The notes below the pieces were generated by a model that saw only the letters and a list, made by a program, of their open reading frames with translations, had not been told where the DNA came from and did no database searches. This document shows, piece by piece, positions 25,196 to 34,452 of a stretch of 64,000 nt of DNA. Position 1 is the first letter of the stretch. Every line of letters starts with the position of its first letter. This DNA comes from Dinoroseobacter sp. (GTDB lineage: Bacteria; Pseudomonadota; Alphaproteobacteria; Rhodobacterales; Rhodobacteraceae). The DNA is taken from the NCBI GenBank assembly GCA_017643385.1, contig JAEPNN010000007.1, forward strand, positions 62,001 through 126,000, in the 5' to 3' direction. A program made the translations under genes and the position numbers.

Positions 25196-26089
25196 TTAAG
25201 GCACCTCATGACCAAGTGCGAGCGTGTAGAGCTCGTACCAGCGTGTGCGGGACATATCGACGGCAAGCGCGTCGGAAAACTTGCTGATCCGGCTCAATGT
25301 GTTGGTGCCCATCACGGGCAGGATATTGGCCGGGTGTCTCAGTAGCCAGGCGATAGCCACGGACGCAGCGTCTGTTTCTGTTTCTGCTGCGATTTCTTGC
25401 ATCTTGTCACGCAACTGGTTTGTGGATTGCGACATCAGTGAGCCGCCACCCAGCGGCGACCACGCCATCGGGGCAATGCCTTTTTCCTGCAGCGTAGCGA
25501 TGTCACCATTGGTGAAGGCTTCGTGGGCCACCAGGGATATCTCTATCTGGTTGGTGCAAAGCTGTGTTTCCATTGCGGATTGCAACAGGGACCAGTCCCA
25601 CGGTTTGAAGTTCGAAACGCCAACGCTTCTTACTTTGCCACTGGCCACAACCTCATCCAGTGCCGCGCCGGTTTTATGGTGATCCATCAAGGGGTCAGGA
25701 CGGTGCACCAGCAAGAGGTCGATTTTGTCGACATCCATCAGACGCAGGGAATGGTCGACCGACGCAAGGATATGCGCACGGCTGGTGTCATAGTATTTGC
25801 ACGGCGCGTCTGAATAACGACCTGCGGGCGCCACGATATCGCATTTCGTAACGATCTCGATCTTGTCTTTCAGGGCAGGAGCCACTTTGAGCGCATTGCC
25901 CAGCACCTCTTCGGCTTCATAGCCGCCATAAATATCAGCCTGATCCATAGAGGTGATGCCTTGTTCAAGGCAGGCCTCGATCTTGGCCTGAACATGGGCG
26001 GTCGAGGTGTCCTGATCGTCGCTGAGGCGCCACATGCCGTATACGATACGGCTGAGTGAAACATCATTGGTAAGCGATACGCGGTCCAT
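25196..26089 (-). CDS. Aldo/keto reductase
   Basis: 297 residues, NADPH-dependent (alpha/beta)8 reductase of the YdhF-like group. The catalytic tetrad is visible: Asp and Tyr in DQADIYGGYE, Lys in EIVTKCDI, His in DLLLVHRPDP. Cofactor region: RSVGVSNF and the C-terminal NILPVMGTNTLSRI. Starts within the stop codon of the monooxygenase gene (TAATG), so translation is coupled. It may reduce an aldehyde released by the monooxygenase, which is inference from the operon. Confidence 0.9.
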   Translation of the reverse strand: MDRVSLTNDVSLSRIVYGMWRLSDDQDTSTAHVQAKIEACLEQGITSMDQADIYGGYEAEEVLGNALKVAPALKDKIEIVTKCDIVAPAGRYSDAPCKYYDTSRAHILASVDHSLRLMDVDKIDLLLVHRPDPLMDHHKTGAALDEVVASGKVRSVGVSNFKPWDWSLLQSAMETQLCTNQIEISLVAHEAFTNGDIATLQEKGIAPMAWSPLGGGSLMSQSTNQLRDKMQEIAAETETDAASVAIAWLLRHPANILPVMGTNTLSRISKFSDALAVDMSRTRWYELYTLALGHEVP

Positions 26090-27243
26090 TAACGGCGTTC
26101 TCCAACGGCAAGAGGGGTAGCTGGTGCCTGGCCGGGCACACGCCCGTAAGCCTCTGGCAATGATACGGTTTTCAAATTCGGGAGCACGCGCTGTCCGAAG
26201 CTTATGCATTCGTCGATATGCGGATAGCCCGAGAAGATGAACGAACGAATTCCCATCTTCTGGTAATCCTCGATCTTTGACATGACCTGATCAGTTGAGC
26301 CCACAAGTGCAGCACCGCAACCAGAGCGCGCCCGCCCGACGCCAGTCCACAGATGGGGTTCGACATATCCGAATTTATCGGCCAGTTCGCGGGCCTTGGC
26401 CTGTTTGGCAACGCCCAGTGAAATGGAATCGTGGGCACGTTCGCGGATCAGCTGCCCATATTCGTCATCAAGCTTGCTGACCAGATGATCTGCGTATTCG
26501 CGGGCTTCCTGTTCTGTGTCGCGTACGATCATATGGACGCGCAGACCGTAATCGAGCGTGCGGCCGTATTCCGTGGCCTTCGCCGCAACGGTCTTCATGC
26601 GCTCTGCGATCTGGTCCTTCGGCTCAGGCCACATCAGGTAGACATCGCAAAACTGTGCACACAGATCGACCGCGGCCGGGGAGTAGCCACCGAAGTAAAG
26701 AAGTGGACCGCCCGTCTGGTAAGGTCTTGCAGGATCGGTCGTCAGACCTTTGAAGGTATAGACATCGCCTTCGTAGTCGATCTCATCCCGTGTCCAGGCC
26801 TGCTTGAGAATTTCGACCACTTCTTTCGAACGTTTGTAACGGAAGCTGCTCTCTGCGACTTCTCCGGGAAAGTCAGAAGAGATGATGTTCACCGTCAGGC
26901 GACCTTCGAGCATGTGATCCAGCGTCGCGATTGTTCGGGCCAGCATGATGGGTTGCATTTCGCCACAACGCACGGCGGCCAGCATGTTGATCTTCGATGT
27001 GAGCGGGGCACACCCCGCAACAAAGCTAAGTGTGTCTTGCCCAACCTGATAAGATGACGGGCACAGGATGTTGCGAAATCCCTGCTTTTCGGCCTCAAGC
27101 AGAATATCCCGGCAATGCGCCCAACTGGAGCGCAACGCGCCGCTTGGCACGCCCAGGTATTCGTAGTCGTCCGAACAAAGTGCGGAAAACCAGCTTACCT
27201 CTGCCCCATCAAGGTCGGCAGATGTGACCGGCACGATCGTCAT
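26089..27243 (-). CDS. Luciferase-like (LLM) flavin-dependent monooxygenase, SsuD-like
   Basis: 384 residues, bacterial-luciferase superfamily, closest in pattern to alkanesulfonate monooxygenase: WFSALCSDDYEYLG, CPSSYQVGQDTLSF, MLAAVRCGEMQPIMLARTIATLDHMLEGRLTVNIIS, LLYFGGYSPAAVDL and GVGRARSGCGAALVGS. It needs reduced flavin from a partner such as the flavin reductase downstream. First gene of the six-gene unit monooxygenase / aldo-keto reductase / flavin reductase / TRAP importer. A sulfonate or related organosulfur or sulfone substrate is plausible, not shown. GGGAG precedes the ATG. Divergent from the GntR regulator. Confidence 0.88.
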   Translation of the reverse strand: MTIVPVTSADLDGAEVSWFSALCSDDYEYLGVPSGALRSSWAHCRDILLEAEKQGFRNILCPSSYQVGQDTLSFVAGCAPLTSKINMLAAVRCGEMQPIMLARTIATLDHMLEGRLTVNIISSDFPGEVAESSFRYKRSKEVVEILKQAWTRDEIDYEGDVYTFKGLTTDPARPYQTGGPLLYFGGYSPAAVDLCAQFCDVYLMWPEPKDQIAERMKTVAAKATEYGRTLDYGLRVHMIVRDTEQEAREYADHLVSKLDDEYGQLIRERAHDSISLGVAKQAKARELADKFGYVEPHLWTGVGRARSGCGAALVGSTDQVMSKIEDYQKMGIRSFIFSGYPHIDECISFGQRVLPNLKTVSLPEAYGRVPGQAPATPLAVGERR

Positions 27244-27359
27244 GTAGTTCTCCCAGGCAACTCTAGCGCGTTGGCAATGTTAGCGCCGACAATTGCCTCT
27301 TGCGTAGCATTGAAAAATAGATGCATCAATCCTGTATCAATTATTTCTTAGGCATCGAG
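27244..27359. promoter_or_regulatory. Divergent promoter region of the monooxygenase/TRAP operon and gntR
   Basis: Contains two direct repeats, TGCATCAAT (27322-27330) and TGTATCAAT (27333-27341), one helical turn apart, suitable as binding sites for the adjacent GntR-type protein. Inference from repeat structure. Confidence 0.4.
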
Positions 27360-28052
27360 ATGCTGCCACCGACCGCTCTGCCAAAATATATCGAAGTCAG
27401 CGAGCGCCTTGCACGTGAAGTGCAGGCGGGGCGATTGCGTGAGGGCGAAAAACTACCCCCGGAGCGGGATATGGCTGAGGGGCTTGGCATTGCCGTGGGC
27501 ACGTTGCGCAAGGCGCTTGACCAGTTGGTGGAACAGGGGTTGGTCGAACGCGTTCACGGATCGGGAAATTACATTAAAAAACCCCCACAAATGTCTAACA
27601 TATATGCTTTTTTTAGGTTGGAAAATCTTTCGGGTGGCGGGTATCCAACGGCACAGGTGTTGGATGTTTCATTGCTTGATAAGCCTACGGATATGCCAGC
27701 GTTTGGGACCTCAGATAAGGCGCATCGGATAAGGCGATTGCGTTTGCTTGATGATCAGCCGGCGGCCCTTGAAGAGATCTGGCTGGACGCAGCGGTTGTC
27801 GAAACTGTCACCACCTCGGACCTGTCTGACAGTCTGTATCTCTTCTACCGCCAAAGGCTCGGATTGACGATTACACGAATCGAAGACCGCGCACGGATTG
27901 CGTCCGCGCCGATTTGGGGACGTTCTGATTTGGTGCTTCCCAACACCATTAATCTGATCGAACGCCGTTCCTGGGCTGCAGATCCGCACCCCATCGAGTT
28001 TTCGCGTTCATATTTACACCCGGATCGCGCGGTGTATGTGGCGCGCAGCTAA
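27360..28052 (+). CDS. GntR-family regulator with UTRA domain
   Basis: 230 residues. N-terminal winged helix: REGEKLPPERDMAEGLGIAVGTLRKALDQLVEQGLVERVHGSGNYI. The C-terminal UTRA-type effector domain includes RRLRLLDDQPAALEEIWLD and LTITRIEDRARI and ends HPIEFSRSYLHPDRAVY. UTRA regulators sense small metabolites, often sugars or acids. It lies between the monooxygenase/TRAP operon (divergent) and the Gfo/Idh gene (same strand, 22 bp downstream) and may control both. Confidence 0.87.
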   Translation: MLPPTALPKYIEVSERLAREVQAGRLREGEKLPPERDMAEGLGIAVGTLRKALDQLVEQGLVERVHGSGNYIKKPPQMSNIYAFFRLENLSGGGYPTAQVLDVSLLDKPTDMPAFGTSDKAHRIRRLRLLDDQPAALEEIWLDAAVVETVTTSDLSDSLYLFYRQRLGLTITRIEDRARIASAPIWGRSDLVLPNTINLIERRSWAADPHPIEFSRSYLHPDRAVYVARS

Positions 28053-28074
28053 CCGGCTTTGGAGGGCCGAGCGA

Positions 28075-29193
28075 ATGACATTGAAATACGGGCTGATCGG
28101 CGCTGGCATGATGGGGCAGGAGCATATCCGCAACATCGCGCTTCTGCATGATGTCGAAGTGGCTGCGATTTGTGAGCCAAATACTGATATGGCAAATGCC
28201 GCGCGCCAGCTTGCGCCCAACGCGCAGATTGTGCCCGATTTGCCGAGCTTTTTTGGTATCCAAGGTTTGGATGCGCTGGTCATTGCCAGCCCCAACCATA
28301 TGCATATTGGACAGCTTGAAGAGATAGCTGCCAATCTTCCGTTGCCGGTTCTTGCCGAAAAACCCATTTGCACTGCCCCCGATGAGTTGGAGCGGGTGCA
28401 GGCGTTGCCCGCAAAGCTGCCGCATGCCGTCTGGGTTGCGATGGAATATCGGTACATGCCGCCTGTGGCGGAACTGATCAAAGCGGCAGAGAAGGTGACC
28501 GGTGGCGTTCAGATGCTCTCGATCCGCGAGCATCGCTTCCCGTTCCTCCCAAAGATCGGCGATTGGAACCGTTTCAACGACAAAACTGGGGGCACGATGG
28601 TCGAGAAATGCTGTCATTTCTTTGATCTGATGCGTCATATCCTGAAAGACGACCCGGTGCGCGTAATTGCCAGTGCTGGACAACACGTGAACCACGTTGA
28701 TGAAGAATATGACGGTCGCAAACCTGATATTCTTGATCATGGGTACGTTATCGTTGATTTCAAACGGGGTGCGCGCGCGATGCTGGAGCTGTGCATGTTC
28801 GCGGAAGGCGCAAAATATCAGGAAGAAATTGGCGTCGTCGGACCAGATGGGAAAATCGAAGCTTTGGTGCCTGGTCCGACCCGGTTCTGGAATACGGATG
28901 CAGGCGCGCCCCCGGTTCCGCTAATCGTGGAAAGTCCCCGCAACCCGACGGGCGTATTGACGCGTGAAGTCCCGGTTGATGCGGCACTTCTGGCCGCGGG
29001 CGACCATAATGGCTCGACCTTCTATCAACACCGCCTGTTCGCTGATCTGGTCCGCAAAGGGCAGGGCGTTCCCGAAGTGACATTGACCGATGGCGCATGG
29101 GCCGTGGCGATGGGGCTTGCTGCACAGATCGCGGCGCAGGAAGGACGTGTGGTGGAAATGAGCGAATTTATGGGGTCGTTTTCCGCAAACTGA
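28075..29193 (+). CDS. Gfo/Idh/MocA-family NAD(P)-dependent oxidoreductase
   Basis: 372 residues. Rossmann fold start GLIGAGMMGQEHIRNIA, the EKPI motif in LAEKPICT, and the domain with NDKTGGTMVEKCCHFFDLMRH, where His of the CHFFD block sits in the active site. Oxidises or reduces a polyol or sugar-like hydroxyl group. GGAGG lies 9 nt before ATG 28075. Directly behind gntR and probably in its regulon with the divergent TRAP operon. Confidence 0.88.
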   Translation: MTLKYGLIGAGMMGQEHIRNIALLHDVEVAAICEPNTDMANAARQLAPNAQIVPDLPSFFGIQGLDALVIASPNHMHIGQLEEIAANLPLPVLAEKPICTAPDELERVQALPAKLPHAVWVAMEYRYMPPVAELIKAAEKVTGGVQMLSIREHRFPFLPKIGDWNRFNDKTGGTMVEKCCHFFDLMRHILKDDPVRVIASAGQHVNHVDEEYDGRKPDILDHGYVIVDFKRGARAMLELCMFAEGAKYQEEIGVVGPDGKIEALVPGPTRFWNTDAGAPPVPLIVESPRNPTGVLTREVPVDAALLAAGDHNGSTFYQHRLFADLVRKGQGVPEVTLTDGAWAVAMGLAAQIAAQEGRVVEMSEFMGSFSAN

Positions 29194-29281
29194 TGATTTG
29201 CGTGCCTGACGAGCGCGCTACTCAAATCCGCGAAGAGCGTTCAGATTGCGCCCGTTCGGTTAAAATTGACACCCAACATGT

Positions 29282-29309
29282 CGCAACATGAGGCTGCAAC
29301 GCTGTTGCG
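29282..29309. promoter_or_regulatory. Inverted repeat upstream of tungstate transporter
   Basis: CGCAACA (29282-29288) and TGTTGCG (29303-29309) are perfect inverted arms 14 bp apart, 53 bp before tupB, with TTGACA at 29266-29271. A site for an oxyanion-responsive repressor is possible; the sequence does not identify one. Confidence 0.35.
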
Positions 29310-29361
29310 AGCTTGATATGCTGCTCCTACCGGAAAGAAAAACCAAGTACGTCTGTTTGTC

Positions 29362-30072
29362 ATGTTCGATTTTGCCACTGCCTTTGCTGAAGCCTTCGCG
29401 CTCGTCTTTGCTGGGGATGCTGCGTTGGTGCAGATCGTGGGCCTGTCGCTCTGGGTGTCAGGCTGTGCGGTGCTTATTTCGTGTCTTTTGGGGCTGCCAC
29501 TTGGTGCGGCTCTGGCAATGACACGCTTCGCTGGCAGGCGGGCTTTGGTGGTCGCCATGAGCGCGCTGATGGGATTGCCGCCCGTGGTGGTCGGATTGAC
29601 GCTTTATCTGATGCTGTCTCAATCAGGTCCGTTTGCTGTGTTCGAACTTCTTTACACGCCCACAGCGATGATTATTGCGCAGGTGGTTCTGGTTACACCT
29701 ATCGTGACCACGCTGACCCGTCAGGTGATCGAAGATCTCGATCGTGATCTTAGCGAAACACTTCGGGCCCTGCGCGCCAGCTGGTTTGATCGTGTTGGCA
29801 CACTGTTATGGGAGGCGCGATTGGCGCTGGTCACCGCAGCACTGGCTGGCATGGGGCGGGCGCTTGCCGAGGTGGGGGCTGTGATGATTGTGGGGGGAAA
29901 TATAAACCATGCCACCCGTGTAATGACGACATCCATTGCACTTGAGACGTCACGTGGCGAACTGGCCTTGGCGCTGGCCCTTGGTCTTGTGCTGCTGGCA
30001 TTGTCGCTTGGTATCAACGCGGCCGTTTTGGGACTTAGGGACCGTGCAGAACATCAGGTGGCACATGGCTGA
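29362..30072 (+). CDS. tupB: Tungstate ABC transporter permease TupB
   Basis: 236 residues with about five membrane helices and the binding-protein-dependent transport domain: GMGRALAEVGAVMIVGGNI is the EAA-type loop typical of TupB/ModB. Imports tungstate (or molybdate) with TupA and TupC, feeding tungsten or molybdenum enzymes such as formate dehydrogenase. Its last 8 bp overlap tupC. Confidence 0.9.
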   Translation: MFDFATAFAEAFALVFAGDAALVQIVGLSLWVSGCAVLISCLLGLPLGAALAMTRFAGRRALVVAMSALMGLPPVVVGLTLYLMLSQSGPFAVFELLYTPTAMIIAQVVLVTPIVTTLTRQVIEDLDRDLSETLRALRASWFDRVGTLLWEARLALVTAALAGMGRALAEVGAVMIVGGNINHATRVMTTSIALETSRGELALALALGLVLLALSLGINAAVLGLRDRAEHQVAHG

Positions 30073-30814
30073 TCCACAAATCATCCCATTTCCGCAGCAA
30101 CCGCTGCGCGCGCCAAGCGTTGCGCCACTGCTTGCCTTTGACGGCGTTTCAATTCGGCGCGGGGGCGGGTTGGTCCTGTCTGATGTGTCTTTTGGATTGT
30201 CCCCGCATGGTATTTCCTGCCTGCTTGGGCCGAATGGAGCCGGAAAGTCGCTTTGTTTACGACTGGCAGCGCAACTGATCCTTCCGGAAGAGGGGCGTAT
30301 CACCTGTGATCTGCCTCCATCACAGATCGCTTACGTCCCGCAGAACCCGGTTTTGTTACGCCGTTCGGTCAGTGGAAATCTGGTCCATGCCCTGAAATTG
30401 TCTGGTGTGCGGTGGCGAGATCGACGCGATCGACTTCAAACATTGCTGACGCAGGCGCGTCTGACCTTTGCCGCGGATCAACCTGCCCAATCGTTGTCCT
30501 CGGGCGAAGCGCAACGTCTGACCTTGGTACGTGCGCTTGCATCCCAGCCGCAACTTCTTTTGCTTGATGAGCCTTGCGCCAGTCTTGATCCGGCATCGAC
30601 AGCCGCTCTGGAAGAGCTGGTCTGTACGATCGCGCGATCAGGAACCAAAATCGTTCTTGTCACGCATGATGTCGGGCAGGCCAAGCGATTGGCCGATGAC
30701 GTTGTGTTCCTTGCAAGCGGTAAAGTTCGTGAAACAGGCCCAGCAGATCGGTTCTTTGAAGCACCAGGAAGCAATGCGGCACGCGCTTATCTGGAAGGGC
30801 GCCTGCTGACATGA
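30065..30814 (+). CDS. tupC: Tungstate ABC transporter ATP-binding protein TupC
   Basis: 249 residues. Walker A in LLGPNGAGKSLC, signature SLSSGEAQRL, Walker B LLLLDEPCASLDP, switch His in VLVTHDVGQAKRLADDV. ATG at 30065 lies inside the end of tupB; the end overlaps tupA by 4 bp (ATGA). The gene order permease-ATPase-receptor is compact and clearly one operon. Confidence 0.9.
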   Translation: MADPQIIPFPQQPLRAPSVAPLLAFDGVSIRRGGGLVLSDVSFGLSPHGISCLLGPNGAGKSLCLRLAAQLILPEEGRITCDLPPSQIAYVPQNPVLLRRSVSGNLVHALKLSGVRWRDRRDRLQTLLTQARLTFAADQPAQSLSSGEAQRLTLVRALASQPQLLLLDEPCASLDPASTAALEELVCTIARSGTKIVLVTHDVGQAKRLADDVVFLASGKVRETGPADRFFEAPGSNAARAYLEGRLLT

Positions 30815-31611
30815 CGCTGCGGACCCTGCTGGCGATCGCAGTTGGTATCAGTGCTGCGGGCGCAGCTCTTGCCAGTGATTACATCATTGTTCAGTCTACG
30901 ACATCTACCGCAAATTCAGGGCTTTACGAAGAGATCCTGCCGCGGTTTAGGGCGCAAAGCGGGACCGAGGTTCGAGTGGTGGCCGTTGGAACTGGCCAGG
31001 CCCTGAAGAATGCGGCCAATTGCGATGGCGATGTGCTTCTGGTGCACGCACGCGCGGCTGAGCAGGAATTTGTTACAAGCGGCTTTGGGACGGCCCGCTT
31101 TGATGTGATGTATAATGATTTTGTTCTGGTCGGACCGAGCGGTGATCCTGCTGGGGTATCTCAAACACAGAGCGCCGCGGATGCATTGGATCGGATTGCC
31201 GAGCGGCAAGCCGTGTTTGTCTCACGCGGGGATGACAGTGGCACACATAAGGTTGAAACAGGCCTTTGGAGGACCGCACCAGATGCGCAGTCCAGCCGAT
31301 GGTATCGCGAATTGGGCGCGGGGATGGGGGCGACATTGAACGCGGCGGTGGCGATGGGCGCCTATACCCTGACGGATCGTGCCACGTGGCTCAGTTTCGG
31401 GAACCGTGGTGCGCATCAGGTTCTGCTCGAAGGCGACCCTGCGCTCTTCAACCAGTACGGTGTGATTGCGGTGTCTCCAGAACACTGTCCGCGTGTGAAG
31501 GCAGATGCGGCACAAGGCTTCGTGGACTGGCTTATTGGTCCAGACGGACAAAGCGCGATTGCGGCGTTTCAGATAAACGGTACACAGCTTTTCGTTCCAA
31601 ACGCGAAGTAG
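30811..31611 (+). CDS. tupA: Tungstate ABC transporter substrate-binding protein TupA
   Basis: 266 residues with a signal peptide (MTLRTLLAIAVGISAAGAALA). The mature start IIVQSTTSTANSGLYE carries the TTSTxxSGL signature by which TupA binds the oxyanion. Later blocks include ARFDVMYNDFVLVGP and VSRGDDSGTHKVE. TupA proteins favour tungstate strongly over molybdate. Third gene of tupBCA. Confidence 0.92.
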   Translation: MTLRTLLAIAVGISAAGAALASDYIIVQSTTSTANSGLYEEILPRFRAQSGTEVRVVAVGTGQALKNAANCDGDVLLVHARAAEQEFVTSGFGTARFDVMYNDFVLVGPSGDPAGVSQTQSAADALDRIAERQAVFVSRGDDSGTHKVETGLWRTAPDAQSSRWYRELGAGMGATLNAAVAMGAYTLTDRATWLSFGNRGAHQVLLEGDPALFNQYGVIAVSPEHCPRVKADAAQGFVDWLIGPDGQSAIAAFQINGTQLFVPNAK

Positions 31612-31895
31612 CGCTTTATGTTTCAGCACAGGTCGCAAATGGTGAAACGGCACGAGACCATCCCGCTTTGTTGAGTGCGCCGTAGTGCTCCTGAATGCAG
31701 GCTTTGCGATGTTGCAGGAACTTTCGCTTTGAGAGGCAAAAGCGTCGCCGAGGCTTTCGGGCCCAACTGGCGGTTGCGGCTCATAATTGCCCTTCAATAT
31801 GGTTGCAGCGAAAGACGGCCACGAGCCCTATTCGACCAATGCTGCAGAATGGCCTAATGTCAACTTTTTGAGCTTGGCACTAGCTGGAATTGCAT
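31612..31895. other. Intergenic region, no gene seen
   Basis: 284 bp between tupA and the convergent membrane-protein gene. No clear terminator or coding frame is visible. Confidence 0.5.
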
Positions 31896-32702
31896 TCAGT
31901 CCTTTACCTTATCCTGCACAAAGGCATTAAACATGGTGCTCATGACCGAGATAACGAATAGAGAGCCAAGCAACTGGCCAATGAATTGAGTTAATTGGAA
32001 GACTGTTAGGATACCCCCTGATGCTTCAAAAAGACTGGGCGTAATCGCACTAAGAATGATCTGGAGTGTCATTGAAACTGCTGCTGCTAAGAGCACGATT
32101 ATCGGTAGAGATGCACCCTTATTGCTTGTGTAATTCCATGATCCGGACAAACCAACGTGGTTTTCTATGGCGGCACCCGGAAGAATGAGACAAAGCCGTA
32201 AGGCCAAGTATTGTACAGGCAATAACGCTACAGTAGGCCAGAAAAAGAAATCAAGCGGCAGCATTTCGCCTCCAGCAATAGCTTCCGGGTCCAGTTCACT
32301 GATCATCATCGGACCAATGATTGCCATGATCGGAAGCATCAGCAAAGAAATCAGGATACCCAGTCCAATAATGTTCAAAACATAGCGTAACACCGCCTTA
32401 AACCTGAGTGGTGGTGCAAATCTTGCTGGTTGCTCGCCAAGAATCAACAGCCTGTGCCACGCCACAACCGGCCAGAAAATCAGGAAAATCAGGAATAGGA
32501 ATAAAGGAAATAACACAAACAGGAGGGGACTGGGCAATTGAACCGTTTGTCCGTGAATCGTGACCGATTGCGTTGCAAAAGTCACGGCACCTATAAAAAT
32601 ACCAACGAATAGTCCCAGTGGAAGTAAAAATATTCTTAAAGCTCTCTGCCAGTTTGTCAGCATGGCAAACAAAGCTTCACGTAAAATTTCAATCGCACTC
32701 AT
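31896..32702 (-). CDS. Polytopic membrane protein of unknown function
   Basis: 268 residues, not recognised. About six hydrophobic segments: IFLLPLGLFVGIFIGAVTF, LFVLFPLFLFLIFLIFWPV, YVLNIIGLGILISLLMLP, FFFWPTVALLPVQYLALRL, LPIIVLLAAAVSMTLQII and LGSLFVISVMSTMFNAF. A loop after the second reads WHRLLILGEQPARFAPP. The layout resembles YciC/DUF975-like envelope proteins, but no specific motif supports that. Strong ribosome site GAGGTG before the ATG at 32702. Base use is more AT-rich than in neighbouring genes, perhaps a sign of transfer. Stands alone. Confidence 0.7.
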   Translation of the reverse strand: MSAIEILREALFAMLTNWQRALRIFLLPLGLFVGIFIGAVTFATQSVTIHGQTVQLPSPLLFVLFPLFLFLIFLIFWPVVAWHRLLILGEQPARFAPPLRFKAVLRYVLNIIGLGILISLLMLPIMAIIGPMMISELDPEAIAGGEMLPLDFFFWPTVALLPVQYLALRLCLILPGAAIENHVGLSGSWNYTSNKGASLPIIVLLAAAVSMTLQIILSAITPSLFEASGGILTVFQLTQFIGQLLGSLFVISVMSTMFNAFVQDKVKD

Positions 32703-33049
32703 TTTTTCACCTCAATACTGATCGCCGCATTCAAAGCGTACGTACTTCTTTGCCGGTTGCCTGTGTACTGCCCAGACAGATTCTTGTATAGACCACAAAC
32801 CGAGCGTAGGAATTCACTGTACGACACAGCAGCCGTTGGTGCAGCCTCAGCGAAATGGCGCTTTGTCCGCAAATGGACAATTTGCATGAAATGCCTCGAC
32901 GTTCGCTAAGCTAAAAACCAGCCGTTGGACGATGCTGTACCAAAGGCTGGTTTCTTGATCTGTTTCTTGCGCCGAAGTGTCGTTAAACGATCAGAAAGAC
33001 GCCGCGATTGCGCATAGCGCGAACCGTATCCTTCCGAGTGAGACAAGAA
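32703..33049. other. Intergenic region with hairpins
   Basis: About 350 bp between two divergent genes. Two inverted repeats are visible: TTGTCC/GGACAA at 32873-32890 and AAACCAGCC/GGCTGGTTT (32915-32923 with 32945-32953, perfect 9-bp arms, 21-nt loop). Either may belong to 5' leader RNAs. No coding frame is convincing. Confidence 0.4.
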
Positions 33050-34408
33050 ATGCAGATTACCGAACCTTCCCGCCAGATTGATGTCGTGCATCGCACGGAT
33101 GTTTTGGTTGTCGGCGCCGGTCCCGGAGGGTTGGCCGCCGCCCTGGCTGCGGCGCGTGCCGGAGTCGATGTTACGCTGGTGGAGCGCTTCGGGTGCTTTG
33201 GTGGCAACATCACGACCGTCGGCGTTGAAGGGTTTGCGTGGTACCGCCATGAACAGACCGTTGAGGCGAACGGTATTGGCCGCGAATTTGAAGACCGGGC
33301 TAAGGCGATGGGGGCTGCTGTCCCTGAATCTCAATCCCTCAGCTACGAGCTCGACAGTGAAGGGTTCAAAGTGGTTGCAGATCAGCTGGTCGAGGAAGCT
33401 GGCATAACCCCAATGCTGCACCGCCTTTTCGTTGCGCCGATCATGGAAGGCGACCGGATCACTGGTATCATCACGGAATCCAAGGCCGGTCGCGAAGCCA
33501 TCCTTGGTAAGGTTGTGATTGACGCCACAGGGGATGCAGATATCGCCCAACGGGCTGGGGCGCCGGTGACGCACCCTCCACGGGAAGAATTGCAAGCCGC
33601 GAGCGTGATGTTCCACGTTGCGGGGGTCGATAAAGCCCGTTTCATGGAAGAGGTGCGCGCGAACCCACAAACCTATTCGGATTGGTCAACTGGCGAATGG
33701 ACGGTCGAGACAGACGGCAAGGAGGACGACATGTTTTCGCCCTTCCTCAAGAAGCCATTTGAAACCGCGCGTAAGGCCGGGGTTATCCCAACTGATCTGA
33801 CCACCATCGCGGGCACCTGGGGTGCGGTCCATGACAGCGGTGAGATGACCTATATGAACCTGGTTCATCTCGACAATTGCGATGGGACCGACCCAAAGGA
33901 CCTGACGCATTTTGAAATTGAAGGCCGCCGCCAGGCGATGATGGCCATCGAGGCATTGCGCCGGTTCGCACCTGGCTGTGAGGGCGTCCGACTGCGCAAC
34001 TTCGGTATGACATTGGGGGTGCGGGATACGCGCAAGATTGATGCGGTCTACAATATGACAGAAACTGACGTGCGCCATGAAGCCCGGTTCGAGGACAGTA
34101 TCGGCATCTACCCGGAATTCATTGACGGCTACGGGATCCTCATCTTGCCAACCACGGGACGCTACATGCACATTCCCTATCGGTCGTTGCTGCCTAAGAA
34201 AGTTAAAGGTTTACTGGTTGCAGGACGCGCCACCGGCGGGGACCGTATCGCGCATGCGGCAACGCGCAATATGGCGTGCTGTGCGGTTGCGGGCCAAGGG
34301 GCGGGCATTGCAGCAGCTCAGGCCGTGAAGTCGAATTCAGAGCTGGATAGCGTTGATCTTTTTGCCATCCACAAAGAACTCGACCAACAAGGTGTACGCA
34401 GGCTGTGA
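33050..34408 (+). CDS. FAD-dependent oxidoreductase (FAD_oxidored family)
   Basis: 452 residues. N-terminal dinucleotide loop VVGAGPGGLAAALAAARAGVDVTLVER, then FGCFGGNITTVGV, typical of the FAD-dependent group with a CFGG motif. Also KVVIDATGDADIAQRAGAP (second flavin-contact block) and the C-terminal KGLLVAGRATGGDRIAHAATRNMACCAVAGQGAG. Substrate not known; the family includes enzymes acting on small organic acids and thiazole-like compounds. ATG at 33050 is chosen over an upstream TTG at 33008. No operon partners; mgsA follows after 44 bp on the same strand. Confidence 0.82.
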   Translation: MQITEPSRQIDVVHRTDVLVVGAGPGGLAAALAAARAGVDVTLVERFGCFGGNITTVGVEGFAWYRHEQTVEANGIGREFEDRAKAMGAAVPESQSLSYELDSEGFKVVADQLVEEAGITPMLHRLFVAPIMEGDRITGIITESKAGREAILGKVVIDATGDADIAQRAGAPVTHPPREELQAASVMFHVAGVDKARFMEEVRANPQTYSDWSTGEWTVETDGKEDDMFSPFLKKPFETARKAGVIPTDLTTIAGTWGAVHDSGEMTYMNLVHLDNCDGTDPKDLTHFEIEGRRQAMMAIEALRRFAPGCEGVRLRNFGMTLGVRDTRKIDAVYNMTETDVRHEARFEDSIGIYPEFIDGYGILILPTTGRYMHIPYRSLLPKKVKGLLVAGRATGGDRIAHAATRNMACCAVAGQGAGIAAAQAVKSNSELDSVDLFAIHKELDQQGVRRL

Positions 34409-34452
34409 CACTGCAGGGGAACCTAACGTTAGAACCGTTTTAAGGATTTACG

